Below are positions 9,147 to 17,828 of a stretch of DNA of 64,000 nt, in pieces. Source of the DNA: Hirschia sp. (GTDB lineage Bacteria > Pseudomonadota > Alphaproteobacteria > Caulobacterales > Hyphomonadaceae); the NCBI GenBank assembly GCA_002709235.1, contig PAQI01000014.1, forward strand, positions 1-64,000, given 5' to 3'. A program made the translations under genes and the position numbers. Within the stretch, counting starts at the first letter, position 1; each line of letters begins with the position of its first letter. The notes under the pieces are model-generated. The model had not been told where the DNA came from. It was given only the letters and a program-made list of their open reading frames with translations, and searched no databases.

Positions 9147-11432
9147 TCAGGCGTCAGTGAAACGGCGTGCGCCGCGATTGTTTCCACCTGGCTTGCCCTT
9201 GTAGCCGCCACCGGAAGGACCACGGCCCTGTCCGCCACCCGGCCCACCGCGCGAAGTGCCGGACTTGCCTTTATAGCCGCCAGCATTTCCACCAGAATTC
9301 CCACGAGGCTTGTCGCCATCACGCTTGGCGAAAGAACGATTTTCACCCCGGCCTTCGCTGCGGCTTTCGCCACGGTCAGTCCGCTCTTCGCGATCAGGAT
9401 TATAACCACGGCCCGTGCGACGTGGGGCATCATTGCCATTTGAGGGGCCTGAGCGGGGCTTGCCCTTGTAGCCGCCAGCATTTCCACGGGGCTTGTCACC
9501 ATCGCGCTTGGCGAAAGGACGGCTGTCATCGCGGCTACGTGCGGGACGGTCACCCTCTTCACGGCGCGGACGACGATCGCGGTCACCATCACGCTCTACA
9601 CGATCACCTCTGGGGCGGTCTGCTCTTGGACGATCACCGCCGGGACGATCCCCTCTCGGGCGATCATCGCGATTGCGGTCACCGCCGGGACGATCACCTC
9701 TGGGACGGTCATCACGCTTGCGCTCACCATAGGGGCGATCAGCTCTTGGCCTGTCGCCTTGCGGCCTGTCACCCTGAGGTCGGTCACCATAGGGACGATC
9801 CGTGCGTGGCTTGCGCGGACGGTCTCCCTCGGCACGTTCAAAGCGGGCACCATCACGGCGTTGCGGACGGTCATCCCGGCGCGGGCCGCGCTCATCACGG
9901 TCGCCACGTTGCGGACGATCAGAACGGTCACCGCGATCAGAACGCTCGGCACGATCACGAAACTGCGGACGATCTCCACGCTCTGGACGGTCACCCCGAT
10001 CAGGACGATCACCACGTGGCTTGCGGGACTGATAGCCACCCTCACCGCGTGTGTCTTCGCGGCCTTCTTCGCGACGCGGACGCTCAGCGCGATCCGGACG
10101 ATCACCACGCGGGCGATCCTCACCATCACGGTCACGACGCGGGCCACGCGCACCATTGCGTGCATTTGCACCATCACGCCCACCTTCACGGCTGCGGCGC
10201 GGCTTGCGGTCATCATCACGGTCACGACGGTTCGCGCCGTCTTTTCGGTCCTGCGCATCCGCAACAGCCGTTTCAGCCTTCAGCTTCTCGGCGCTGGCAG
10301 CCAGGTTTTCCGGCAGGTCGACACGCGGGATCTTCATGCGGATCATGCGTTCGATGTCGCGCAGATATTTCTTCTCGTCCGGGCTGACAAAGGCAATCGC
10401 ATCGCCCTCACGTCCTGCACGCGCTGTCCGTCCGATACGGTGGACATATTGCTCGGGAACATTGGGAAGCTCGAAATTGATCACATGCGTCACACCGTCA
10501 ACATCAATACCGCGTGCGGCAATATCAGTGGCAACCAGCACACGGATGTCACCGCGCTTGAAAGCCTGAAGGGCTTTTTCGCGTTGGGTCTGGCGCTTGT
10601 TGCCGTGAATGGCATCAGAGCGCACACCAACGGCACCCAGCTGTTTCACAACACGGTCTGCGCCATGCTTGGTGCGCGTGAAGATCAGAGCGCGATTGAT
10701 CGCCTCATCCTGTAGCGTGATCGACAACAAAGCCTGCTTTTCAGCCTTGTTACACATCATCACGGTCTGGCTGACACGTTCTGCCGTCGTGGATTCAGGG
10801 GCAACGGACACTTCAACCGGATTGTGCAGGAACTGGTCTGCCAATTGGCGGATCGCAGGCGGCATGGTGGCCGAGAAGAACAGGGTCTGACGGTCACGCG
10901 GAAGCAGTTTCACGATCCGGCGAAGCGGGTGAATAAAGCCCATATCCATCATCTGGTCTGCTTCATCCAGCACCAGCATTTCCACATCATCCAGACGCAG
11001 GGCGCGCTGGTCGATCAGGTCGAGCAGACGCCCAGGCGTCGCAACCAGGATATCCGTGCCCATTTTCAGGGTCTTGATCTGCTTGTTGATGGACGCACCA
11101 CCAAACACGCAAGCCACGGATGGCCCAAGGTAGCGGCTATAGGTACGGAAACTTTCGGCGATCTGGCCGGCAAGTTCACGCGTCGGAGCAAGGATCAGCG
11201 CGCGCACTTCTTTCGGGCCAACAGCTTTGACCTCACGACACATGCGGTCGATCAGCGGCAGGGCAAAGGCGGCAGTCTTGCCGGTTCCAGTCTGAGCGAC
11301 ACCAAGAAGGTCATGGCCTTCCATGACTTTGGGAATGGCCTGCATCTGGATCGGGGTGGGTGTTGTATAACCTTCAGCATCCAGCGCCTTCTGTACGGGC
11401 GCGGCAAGGTTCATTGATTTGAAATCAGTCAA
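9147..11432 (-). CDS. DEAD-box RNA helicase (RhlE type) with a very long charged tail
   Basis: The helicase core fills residues 1-390: Q motif near 24-30, Walker A AQTGTGKT near 46-53, DEAD in VLDEADQMMDMGF near 155, SAT near 187, and HRIGRTARAGREG near 331. It unwinds RNA in ribosome assembly or decay. The remaining 367 residues (9150-10250) are low-complexity Arg/Asp/Gly/Pro with repeats such as GDRPRGDRPGGDRNRDD and two copies of FAKRDGDKPRGN. They end in Gly-rich, Lys-containing segments (GGYKGK). The start is probably TTG at 11432, because MTDFKSMNLA fits the family N-terminus; the ATG at 11414 is the alternative. No strong ribosome binding site is visible. Confidence 0.92.
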   Translation of the reverse strand: MTDFKSMNLAAPVQKALDAEGYTTPTPIQMQAIPKVMEGHDLLGVAQTGTGKTAAFALPLIDRMCREVKAVGPKEVRALILAPTRELAGQIAESFRTYSRYLGPSVACVFGGASINKQIKTLKMGTDILVATPGRLLDLIDQRALRLDDVEMLVLDEADQMMDMGFIHPLRRIVKLLPRDRQTLFFSATMPPAIRQLADQFLHNPVEVSVAPESTTAERVSQTVMMCNKAEKQALLSITLQDEAINRALIFTRTKHGADRVVKQLGAVGVRSDAIHGNKRQTQREKALQAFKRGDIRVLVATDIAARGIDVDGVTHVINFELPNVPEQYVHRIGRTARAGREGDAIAFVSPDEKKYLRDIERMIRMKIPRVDLPENLAASAEKLKAETAVADAQDRKDGANRRDRDDDRKPRRSREGGRDGANARNGARGPRRDRDGEDRPRGDRPDRAERPRREEGREDTRGEGGYQSRKPRGDRPDRGDRPERGDRPQFRDRAERSDRGDRSDRPQRGDRDERGPRRDDRPQRRDGARFERAEGDRPRKPRTDRPYGDRPQGDRPQGDRPRADRPYGERKRDDRPRGDRPGGDRNRDDRPRGDRPGGDRPRADRPRGDRVERDGDRDRRPRREEGDRPARSRDDSRPFAKRDGDKPRGNAGGYKGKPRSGPSNGNDAPRRTGRGYNPDREERTDRGESRSEGRGENRSFAKRDGDKPRGNSGGNAGGYKGKSGTSRGGPGGGQGRGPSGGGYKGKPGGNNRGARRFTDA

Positions 11433-11882
11433 GTGGAGTGCTTTCTACTGCACACAAAAACACCTGCGCGCCCCTTGTTCTCTTACAGGGCGGGCGGTGC
11501 GTCTGTCGTTAGACGACCCGCGTGAAAAGGGGCGTTGGGGAGGGCGCGTTTGAAGCAGTCAACTCAACACGAAATGTCTCTTTCGTGCGCGATTCACGCT
11601 ATTGACCGCATGCGCCTTCAGTTTGTGTGGCGCAGTCGCTTGAGCGGCATATGACCTCTGAGACCCATGAAGTCAATCGGTTTTTCCATTCTGCACGCAC
11701 TTGCCATGCCCATCGACGAGGCGTATCGCCAAAGCAATTACCTCATCCTCCCACACGCTTGCTTCCATCCTGCCATGTTGCACTCGCGCGCCTTCCTCCT
11801 TCAAACAGACCTCGGATCAGGCGCACCACACAACGCGCATCCCTGATACCATCCTTCGCCAACCGTCTCCTGGAATCTCGAC
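11433..11882. other. Intergenic region between the divergent helicase and EamA genes
   Basis: About 450 bases without a supportable gene. It should hold both promoters. The only structure noted is a short hairpin at about 11505-11517 (GTCG, five bases, CGAC). DEAD-box genes often have long leaders, but no known motif was recognised here. Confidence 0.5.
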
Positions 11883-12824
11883 ATGTCGTCACCCGACACA
11901 GACGCAAACAGCACGCAAATGACCGGCGTCCTGATCGGAATTGTCGGCGCGACCCTATTTGGTGCCAAGGGTATCGTGATCAAGCTGGCGATGACGGTCG
12001 GCGCGACAATTGACCAATTGCTGGCCATGCGCATGCTGTTTTCCTTGCCCGCATATCTGCTGATCGGGATTTTTTCCTACAGACGGCTCAAGACAAAACC
12101 AAATGCTTCGATCTGGCTGCTGGCCTGCGGATTGGGTGTTCTCAGCTATCATGTCTGCGCCCGGATGGATTTTCTGAGCCTGCTCTATATCTCCGCCCAG
12201 CTGGAACGGCTGGTCCTGTTCCTCTATCCGACATTCGTGGCCATTCTCGCCTGGATATTTCTCGGCGACCGGCTGACCCTGCGCCATGTGATTTCGCTGC
12301 TTCTGTCATATGTCGGCGTGTTCGTTCTGTTCGGACGTGAAACATCACATCAGGGTCCGGATGTCATATTGGGCACGGGACTGGTTCTGATTGCTGCCGT
12401 GCTGTTTGCAATCGTTGTCGTGGCGTCAAAGAAAACGATCAGGATCATGGGTGCGGCCCTGTTCACATCCGTCAGCATGGGCGCAGCCTCCTTCACCATC
12501 CTCAGCCAGGCTGCTTTCAACGCGGTCAGCGATATCACTCCTGCATATACGCCTGCCATCCTGCTCTCCGGCCTCGCGCTGGCCGGGTTCTGCACTGTCA
12601 TACCCAGCCTGTTGATCAGTGAAGCCATTTCGCGATTGGGCCCCGGAAAGGCCAGCGCCATCTCCGGCATAGGCCCGGTCTCCACCGCCCTGCTCGCCGT
12701 GGTGATCCTGCATGAACCGTTCGGCTGGCCGCATGCCCTTGCATTGGTCATGACAATGACCGGCATCGCCATTCTGTCAGGCTGGAACCCGCTGCTGACC
12801 TTCAGCAAGCGATCATCGGTCTGA
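11883..12824 (+). CDS. EamA/DMT-family membrane transporter
   Basis: The 313-residue protein shows about ten hydrophobic segments in two five-helix halves. The halves begin at VLIGIVGATLFGAKGIVIK and at TGLVLIAAVLFAIVVVASKKT, as expected for the two EamA repeats. EamA proteins usually export small metabolites or amino acids; the substrate is not predictable. The gene stands alone, divergent from the helicase and convergent with lpd. Confidence 0.88.
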   Translation: MSSPDTDANSTQMTGVLIGIVGATLFGAKGIVIKLAMTVGATIDQLLAMRMLFSLPAYLLIGIFSYRRLKTKPNASIWLLACGLGVLSYHVCARMDFLSLLYISAQLERLVLFLYPTFVAILAWIFLGDRLTLRHVISLLLSYVGVFVLFGRETSHQGPDVILGTGLVLIAAVLFAIVVVASKKTIRIMGAALFTSVSMGAASFTILSQAAFNAVSDITPAYTPAILLSGLALAGFCTVIPSLLISEAISRLGPGKASAISGIGPVSTALLAVVILHEPFGWPHALALVMTMTGIAILSGWNPLLTFSKRSSV

Positions 12825-12871
12825 TCCAACGGCCAGGATCACACGCGTCTCCCAAATGACAATCGCCAAAA

Positions 12872-12908
12872 GAAAAGGCCCGCAACACAAATTGCGGACC
12901 TTCATTCT
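12872..12908 (-). terminator. Terminator of lpd
   Basis: AAGG-C-CCGCAA (12875-12885) pairs with TTGCGG-A-CCTT (12892-12902) with one C/A mismatch. The A-run at 12872-12876 supplies the U-tract on the minus strand. On the plus strand it may also serve the EamA gene. Confidence 0.7.
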
Positions 12909-12942
12909 GCGTCACCGCGCAGCCTGCCTTGTCGAAGGTTGG

Positions 12943-14340
12943 CTACATCTGCATCGTCCAGCCTTCAACGCCCATGGCAGCCTGACGAATGGCTTCAGAC
13001 TGCGTGGGGTGAGCGTGACAGGTACGCGCGATATCTTCCGACGCCGCCTTGAATTCCATCGCCACGCAGACCTCACCGATCATCTCACCAACACCCACAC
13101 CGATCATGTGTGCGCCCAGCACTTCATCGGTTTGCGCATCCGCGAGGATCTTCACGAAACCATCCGTGGTGTGGTTGGTCCGCGCCCGCGAATTGGCCAT
13201 GAAGGGAAACTTGCCGACCTTGTATTTGCGACCCTCTTCCTTGAGCGTTTCTTCCGTCTTGCCGACCCAGGCGATTTCCGGAGACGTGTAAACCACGCCC
13301 GGCACCAGATTATAATCGACATGGCCGGGCTTGCCCGCAATCAGTTCCGCACAGGCTGCACCATCATCTTCGGCCTTGTGCGCCAGCATCGGACCATAGG
13401 TCGTGTCACCGATCACCCAGACGCCATTTGCCGATGTCTTGAAGTGGTCATTCGGAACAAAGCCGCGCTTGTCGGTCTCAATGCCGACTGTCTCCAGGCC
13501 CAGACCCTCTGTGTAGGGGCGACGACCAATGGCCACCAGCACGACATCCGCGTCCAGGATCTGCGCCTCACCGCCTGCGGCAGGTTCCATTGTCAGCTTC
13601 AGCTTGGTCTTCAGCGTCTCGACGCTTGTGACCTTCATGCCGAGATGGAAATCCATGCCCTGCTTCTTGAAGATGGCCTGCGCCTGTTTGGCCACCTCCC
13701 CATCCGCACCCGGCAGGATACGCGGCAGATATTCCACGACCGCAACTTCCGCACCCAGACGCTTCCAGACCGAGCCAAGCTCAAGCCCGATCACACCGGC
13801 ACCGATCACGATCATCTTCTTGGGAACACCCTGTAGTTTCAGGGCACCTGTGGACGATACGATCCGCTCTTCATCGATCTCGATACCCGGCAGACTGGTA
13901 GGCTCCGAACCAGTGGCGATCACGATATTCTTGGCCGACAGCTCAACCGCATCATCACCTTCGACAACAACCTTGCCCGCACCGGCGATCCGGCCCGTGC
14001 CGCTGAACACCGTCACCTTGTTCTTCTTCATCAGATAGGCAACGCCTTCGGTGAGCCCTTTCACCGCGTCGTCTTTTTGCTTTAGCATCTGTGGAAGATT
14101 CAGTTTCACTCCACCGGTCTCGATACCCAGCGCTTCAAAGTCCTTGATCGAGGACTCAAACAGCTCAGATGCATGCAGCAGCGCTTTTGACGGAATACAA
14201 CCGACATTGAGACATGTACCACCCAGCGTCGCGCGCTTTTCGATGATCGCGGTCTTCAATCCAAGCTGACCACAGCGAATGGCGCAATTGTAACCACCAG
14301 GGCCAGCCCCGATGATGACGACGTCAAAAGTCTCAGACAT
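12943..14340 (-). CDS. lpd: Dihydrolipoyl dehydrogenase (E3)
   Basis: E3 reoxidises dihydrolipoamide in 2-oxoacid dehydrogenase complexes and the glycine cleavage system. The 465-residue protein has the FAD fold GAGPGGYNCAIR, the redox disulfide GGTCLNVGCIPSK, the NAD fold VIGAGVIGLELGSVW, and the C-terminal HAHPTQSE with the catalytic His-Glu. The start at 14340 (MSETFDVV) has an AGGA ribosome binding site; an upstream in-frame ATG at 14394 adds 18 unconserved residues. No E1 or E2 gene is nearby, so its partner complex is unknown. Confidence 0.95.
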   Translation of the reverse strand: MSETFDVVIIGAGPGGYNCAIRCGQLGLKTAIIEKRATLGGTCLNVGCIPSKALLHASELFESSIKDFEALGIETGGVKLNLPQMLKQKDDAVKGLTEGVAYLMKKNKVTVFSGTGRIAGAGKVVVEGDDAVELSAKNIVIATGSEPTSLPGIEIDEERIVSSTGALKLQGVPKKMIVIGAGVIGLELGSVWKRLGAEVAVVEYLPRILPGADGEVAKQAQAIFKKQGMDFHLGMKVTSVETLKTKLKLTMEPAAGGEAQILDADVVLVAIGRRPYTEGLGLETVGIETDKRGFVPNDHFKTSANGVWVIGDTTYGPMLAHKAEDDGAACAELIAGKPGHVDYNLVPGVVYTSPEIAWVGKTEETLKEEGRKYKVGKFPFMANSRARTNHTTDGFVKILADAQTDEVLGAHMIGVGVGEMIGEVCVAMEFKAASEDIARTCHAHPTQSEAIRQAAMGVEGWTMQM

Positions 14341-14493
14341 GTAGAATCCTGCTTGAGGGATGATTTGAAAATATTGCGCGAAACTATACCGCACGCCGCC
14401 AAGGTCAACTCATCCCACCGGCGGAAAGGGCGCGCAATCGGCTCTACCGGGAAAAACAGCACCCATCGGCCCGCTTTGGCATCATTACGAGCA

Positions 14494-14865
14494 TTAACCC
14501 GGTTTGCGCGGCAACCTTGCCGCCCCCAGCGCGAGAACAGCCATCAAGGAGGCATTGACGAGTTTTGGAAACCACATTTCCTGACCTCCCCCCATCACCA
14601 TGGCACCGAAACCATAGACCGCATAAACTGTGGCTGCGACCATACCCAGCATGGCACCTGCGGGTGCCGCCAGCAGGACAACAATCCCGGCGATCACCCC
14701 CAGCACAGCCGACCCAAGCGGCAGGAAATAGACCGGATCCTGCAAGGCTGCGCCAATATCAGCGGTCTGGCGCAGCTGGAACATCATCGGCCGCAAGCTC
14801 TGGATCAGCAGCCACAGGCTCAGCCCCCAGAGCGCAAATCCGAATATGCGGCGCGCCAGGATCAT
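14494..14865 (-). CDS. Small membrane protein of unknown function
   Basis: The 123-residue product starts at the ATG at 14865, which overlaps the preceding stop in an ATGA junction. It has about four hydrophobic helices (FALWGLSLWLLIQSL, LGSAVLGVIAGIVVLLAA, AMLGMVAATVYAVYGFGAMV and a C-terminal one). No family recognised. The overlap indicates translational coupling to the upstream membrane protein. Confidence 0.7.
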   Translation of the reverse strand: MILARRIFGFALWGLSLWLLIQSLRPMMFQLRQTADIGAALQDPVYFLPLGSAVLGVIAGIVVLLAAPAGAMLGMVAATVYAVYGFGAMVMGGGQEMWFPKLVNASLMAVLALGAARLPRKPG

Positions 14866-15254
14866 GATCTTGCAAACAGGCGCGCACTCACCAGCCCCGT
14901 TAGCGGAACCAGCACCAATGTTGCTGCAACCATCCAGACCGGATGCGGGATCATCACGAAGTTCAATCCGCACAGCCCCAGAAAAATGGCTGTCACGATA
15001 TAGGTGGGCCGCGACCGCCGCGAAAGCCGGGCGGCGATCAATCCGGCCACCAGCGCCCCCAGCACCCAGCCCGCGACGACAAACAAAAGCGCGCCCACCG
15101 GCATCTGCGCAATCATCGCAGCCACAACATTGCGGTCGGTCAGGTCCATCCCCTGCGGCGGCGGATACAGGATATGGCCGATCCGCGCGACAATTGCCAC
15201 CACGGGCACGCCCGCAACCAGCCCGGCCAGAATACTGATCAATGTCTTCAACAT
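14862..15254 (-). CDS. Small membrane protein of unknown function
   Basis: The 130-residue product starts at MLKTLISIL, with GCAGGA before it. Four hydrophobic segments alternate with short loops; the loop YPPPQGMDLTDRN follows the first helix. The protein resembles small uncharacterised alphaproteobacterial membrane proteins but I cannot name a family. It forms a two-gene unit with the next gene through a four-base overlap. Confidence 0.7.
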   Translation of the reverse strand: MLKTLISILAGLVAGVPVVAIVARIGHILYPPPQGMDLTDRNVVAAMIAQMPVGALLFVVAGWVLGALVAGLIAARLSRRSRPTYIVTAIFLGLCGLNFVMIPHPVWMVAATLVLVPLTGLVSARLFARS

Positions 15255-15415
15255 GCGTCCTGCCCTTGCCTCGCTGTTTCTGCGCCTGCCCTCTTCATGC
15301 CCATACGCCGAGCCCAGCCTTGCCGCAACTTTATGAGATCCGATCAATTTAACAGGTTCCCCTGCACGTCACCTTAAAGCTGGTCATGCAAGGTAGGCAT
15401 GAGGGAGAGACCAGC

Positions 15416-16813
15416 ATGCCTGATACCAGTACCCAGACGACCGCTTTACCGCTATCGGAAGTCCTTGCGAGCTTTTCCTATGCGCTGGACATTACCGAGG
15501 GCCAGCCCGCCGGTCACTGTATCCGCAGCTGCTGGATCGGGACGCATATCGGACTTGCCGTCGGTCTGGACGGACAGGAACTTGCCGATCTTTATTATAC
15601 ATTGCTGCTGAAGGATCTGGGCTGTTCGTCCAACGCCTCACGCATTGCAGAACTCTATCTGACCGATGACCGCAGCTTCAAGCACGACTTCAAGACCATC
15701 GGTGCCGGTGTCAGCTCGGCCTTCCAGTTCGTGCTGGACCAGACCGGCCGCAACAGCGATATGGTCAAGCGCCTGAAAGCCATCGGCCACATCATGAAGC
15801 ATGGCGGCCAGATCACCAATGAACTGATCGAGACGCGCTGCACGCGCGGCGCAGCCATTGCGCGTCAAATGCGCTTTTCGGAAAAGGTCGCCAGCGGTAT
15901 TCACTCGCTGGATGAGCATTGGGACGGCTCCGGCCACCCCCAGGGGCTGCAAGGTCAGGCAATCCCGCTTTATTCACGCATCGCCCTGCTGTCCCAGGTC
16001 ATAGATGTATTCAACCGTTCAAGAGGCCCGGATGCCGCCGTCAACGAAGTCATCTCACGGTCTGATCGCTGGTTCGATCCTGGTCTGGTCAATGCCTTTT
16101 TGAGCCTCGCCCGCAGCGAGGATTTCTGGGCCGGTCTGGCCAGTAATGACCTTGAACAGCGCGTGCTGGCAATGACGCCCGCACAGGCGCGTATCATGAT
16201 CGATGAAGACTGGATGGATGATATCGCCGCCGCATTCGGTCAGGTGATCGATGCCAAGAGCCCCTATACATCCGGTCACTCCGAACGTGTCGGTGACTAT
16301 GCCGAGATGATCGGACGCCGTCTTGGCGTGGACAAGTCACGCCTGCGCTGGCTCAAGCGTGCCGCCTGCCTGCATGATGTCGGCAAGCTGGGTGTCTCCA
16401 GTTCGATTCTCGACAAGCCCGGCAGTCTCGAAGATGAAGAATGGGTGCAGATGCGCGATCACGCGACACAATCTCACGCCATCCTCTCGCGCATTTCAGC
16501 CTTTGGAGACCTGGCCGCCGCTGCTGCGTCACACCATGAACGCCTGGACGGCACTGGCTATCCACACGGCCTGTCCGGAGATCAGATCTCGCTGGAAACC
16601 CGCATCATCACGATTGCCGATTTCTATGATGCCCTGACCGCGGACCGCCCCTATCGCGCCGCCATGTCTGTCGACCAATCCCTGTCGATCATTTCAAAGG
16701 AGATCGGCAAGGCAGTGGATGCAGATTGCTATGTCGCACTGGTCTCGGCCCTGGGTGAGCGCGGCGAGAACCTGCCCGGCGCAGACCTGATCCGTTTCAA
16801 CCGGGCTGTCTGA
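15416..16813 (+). CDS. Tandem HD-GYP protein, first domain degenerate
   Basis: HD-GYP domains hydrolyse cyclic di-GMP. The second domain (about residues 280-450) is intact: GHSERVGDYAEMIG, LHDVGKLGV, HHERLDGTGYPHGL and DFYDALTADRPYR. The first (about 30-230) keeps the same layout but reads LLKDLGC where HD is expected and EHWDGSGHP where the GYP motif should be, so it is probably non-catalytic. No membrane segment or response-regulator domain is present, so it is cytoplasmic. The start at 15416 has GAGGGAGAG upstream. Length is 465 residues. Confidence 0.9.
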   Translation: MPDTSTQTTALPLSEVLASFSYALDITEGQPAGHCIRSCWIGTHIGLAVGLDGQELADLYYTLLLKDLGCSSNASRIAELYLTDDRSFKHDFKTIGAGVSSAFQFVLDQTGRNSDMVKRLKAIGHIMKHGGQITNELIETRCTRGAAIARQMRFSEKVASGIHSLDEHWDGSGHPQGLQGQAIPLYSRIALLSQVIDVFNRSRGPDAAVNEVISRSDRWFDPGLVNAFLSLARSEDFWAGLASNDLEQRVLAMTPAQARIMIDEDWMDDIAAAFGQVIDAKSPYTSGHSERVGDYAEMIGRRLGVDKSRLRWLKRAACLHDVGKLGVSSSILDKPGSLEDEEWVQMRDHATQSHAILSRISAFGDLAAAAASHHERLDGTGYPHGLSGDQISLETRIITIADFYDALTADRPYRAAMSVDQSLSIISKEIGKAVDADCYVALVSALGERGENLPGADLIRFNRAV

Positions 16814-16818
16814 CAGGT

Positions 16819-17268
16819 CTAGGCCAGGCCGGGTGCTTGTCCGGGATCATTCAACTTCAGGATGGACAGGTTTCCTGTCACATCCGCCAATGTGTAATTG
16901 TCGAGCACCGCGATAAAGGCCGCATTGGCTTCTGCAAGGACACCCTTGAGACGGCACAATGGCGACAGGATGCACGCCTCTTCGCCATTCTCTCCGAAAC
17001 AGTCGAGCAGTGCGAAATCCTCCGTATGCCGCAATACATCGCCGATGCGGATCTCGGCAGCGGGACGCGCCAGCCTCAGCCCCCCGGAACGCCCGCGAAC
17101 ACTGCGCGCATAACCCTCGCTGGTCAGTATCTGCGCCACTTTCATCATGTGATTGCGTGAGACGCCATAGCGCGTGGCCGCCTCGGCAATGGTGCAGAGC
17201 CGATCGGGATTTGCCGCCAGCATCATGAGAAGCCTCAGGGCATAGTCGGAAAGCAGGCTGAGCTTCAT
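16819..17268 (-). CDS. nsrR: Rrf2-family NO-sensing repressor NsrR
   Basis: The 149-residue regulator has an N-terminal winged helix (MKLSLLSDYALRLLMML, GVSRNHMMKVAQIL) and an iron-sulfur loop with three Cys in CFGENGEEACILSPLC. This matches the NsrR spacing of the Rrf2 family, whose cluster reacts with nitric oxide. It is divergent from a truncated globin, and the shared promoter region holds two NsrR-like palindromes. An IscR or RirA assignment is less likely given the globin partner and site type. The start is at 17268; an in-frame ATG at 17283 is possible. Confidence 0.87.
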   Translation of the reverse strand: MKLSLLSDYALRLLMMLAANPDRLCTIAEAATRYGVSRNHMMKVAQILTSEGYARSVRGRSGGLRLARPAAEIRIGDVLRHTEDFALLDCFGENGEEACILSPLCRLKGVLAEANAAFIAVLDNYTLADVTGNLSILKLNDPGQAPGLA

Positions 17269-17288
17269 ATCAAGAAAAACCACAAATC

Positions 17289-17310
17289 ATGCATTTGAAA
17301 TATTGCATTT
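17289..17310. promoter_or_regulatory. NsrR-like site near nsrR
   Basis: ATGCATTT, a spacer, and ATTGCATTT form an imperfect inverted AT-rich site about 20 bases upstream of the nsrR start. It fits an autoregulatory operator but is a poorer match to the consensus than the site at 17331. Confidence 0.5.
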
Positions 17311-17330
17311 AATTTCGCCACCCTGTAAAT

Positions 17331-17349
17331 GATGCATCTTCAATACATC
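17331..17349. promoter_or_regulatory. NsrR operator upstream of the globin gene
   Basis: The 19 bases GATGCATCTTCAATACATC match the consensus GATGYATTTNAAATRCATC at all but two defined positions. The site lies 30 bases before the globin start. A weak promoter (TTGCAT 17303-17308, 17-base gap, TAAATG 17326-17331) would place it just after the -10. Confidence 0.75.
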
Positions 17350-17379
17350 TTTTATGGTCAGCACCAGAAGGAGCAGGAT

Positions 17380-17748
17380 ATGAGCAAATCCCTTTATGAG
17401 CGTCTAGGCGGATCGGACACCGTCAAGATCGCGGTCGACAAGTTCTATGACCGCATGCTCAATGATGATCGTGTCAGCTCTTTCTTTTCCCGAACCGACA
17501 TGGATCGCCAGCGCCGCCGCCAGCAATCCTTCCTGATCTTCGCCTTTGGTGGCCCCAATAATTATGACGGTCAGGATATGCGCAAGGCCCATGAAAAGAT
17601 GTGGGACAAGGGCCTGTCCGACGAACATGTCGATATCGTTATCGAGCATCTGGGTGCCGTCCTGACAGAACTGGGCGTAGCCCCAGCCGATATCCAGGAA
17701 GTCGCAAATATCGCCAATTCCGTGCGCGATGACGTGCTGGGCCGCTAA
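17380..17748 (+). CDS. Group I truncated haemoglobin
   Basis: The 122-residue protein has the short 2-on-2 globin layout: LYERLGG at the start, VDKFYDRML with the B10 Tyr, RQQSFLIFAFGGP in helix E, and MRKAHEKM with the proximal F8 His. Such globins typically convert nitric oxide to nitrate. The start at 17380 is set by AAGGAG at 17368-17373. Divergent nsrR and the operator at 17331 indicate NO-induced expression. Confidence 0.92.
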   Translation: MSKSLYERLGGSDTVKIAVDKFYDRMLNDDRVSSFFSRTDMDRQRRRQQSFLIFAFGGPNNYDGQDMRKAHEKMWDKGLSDEHVDIVIEHLGAVLTELGVAPADIQEVANIANSVRDDVLGR

Positions 17749-17762
17749 GTCGCCTCAGTCTC

Positions 17763-17811
17763 AAAAGCCGCCTGCGAAACACATATCATCCGGTTTCGCA
17801 GGCGCTGTATT
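17763..17811. terminator. Hairpin terminator between globin and tex
   Basis: A perfect 11-bp stem (17770-17780 with 17793-17803) closes a 12-base loop. The A-run at 17763-17766 fits termination of tex on the minus strand; the plus-strand side has only a loose T-rich stretch. Confidence 0.7.
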
Positions 17812-17828
17812 CATTTCATGTTCAAATG

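Noticed and set aside
9167..10387. 406-codon His/Asp/Gly-rich plus-strand frame
   Set aside because: It is the antisense reading of the repetitive tail of the DEAD-box helicase; the repetition is explained by that tail.
12856..13836. 326-codon plus-strand frame within lpd
   Set aside because: Antisense of the clear lpd gene; no family signature.
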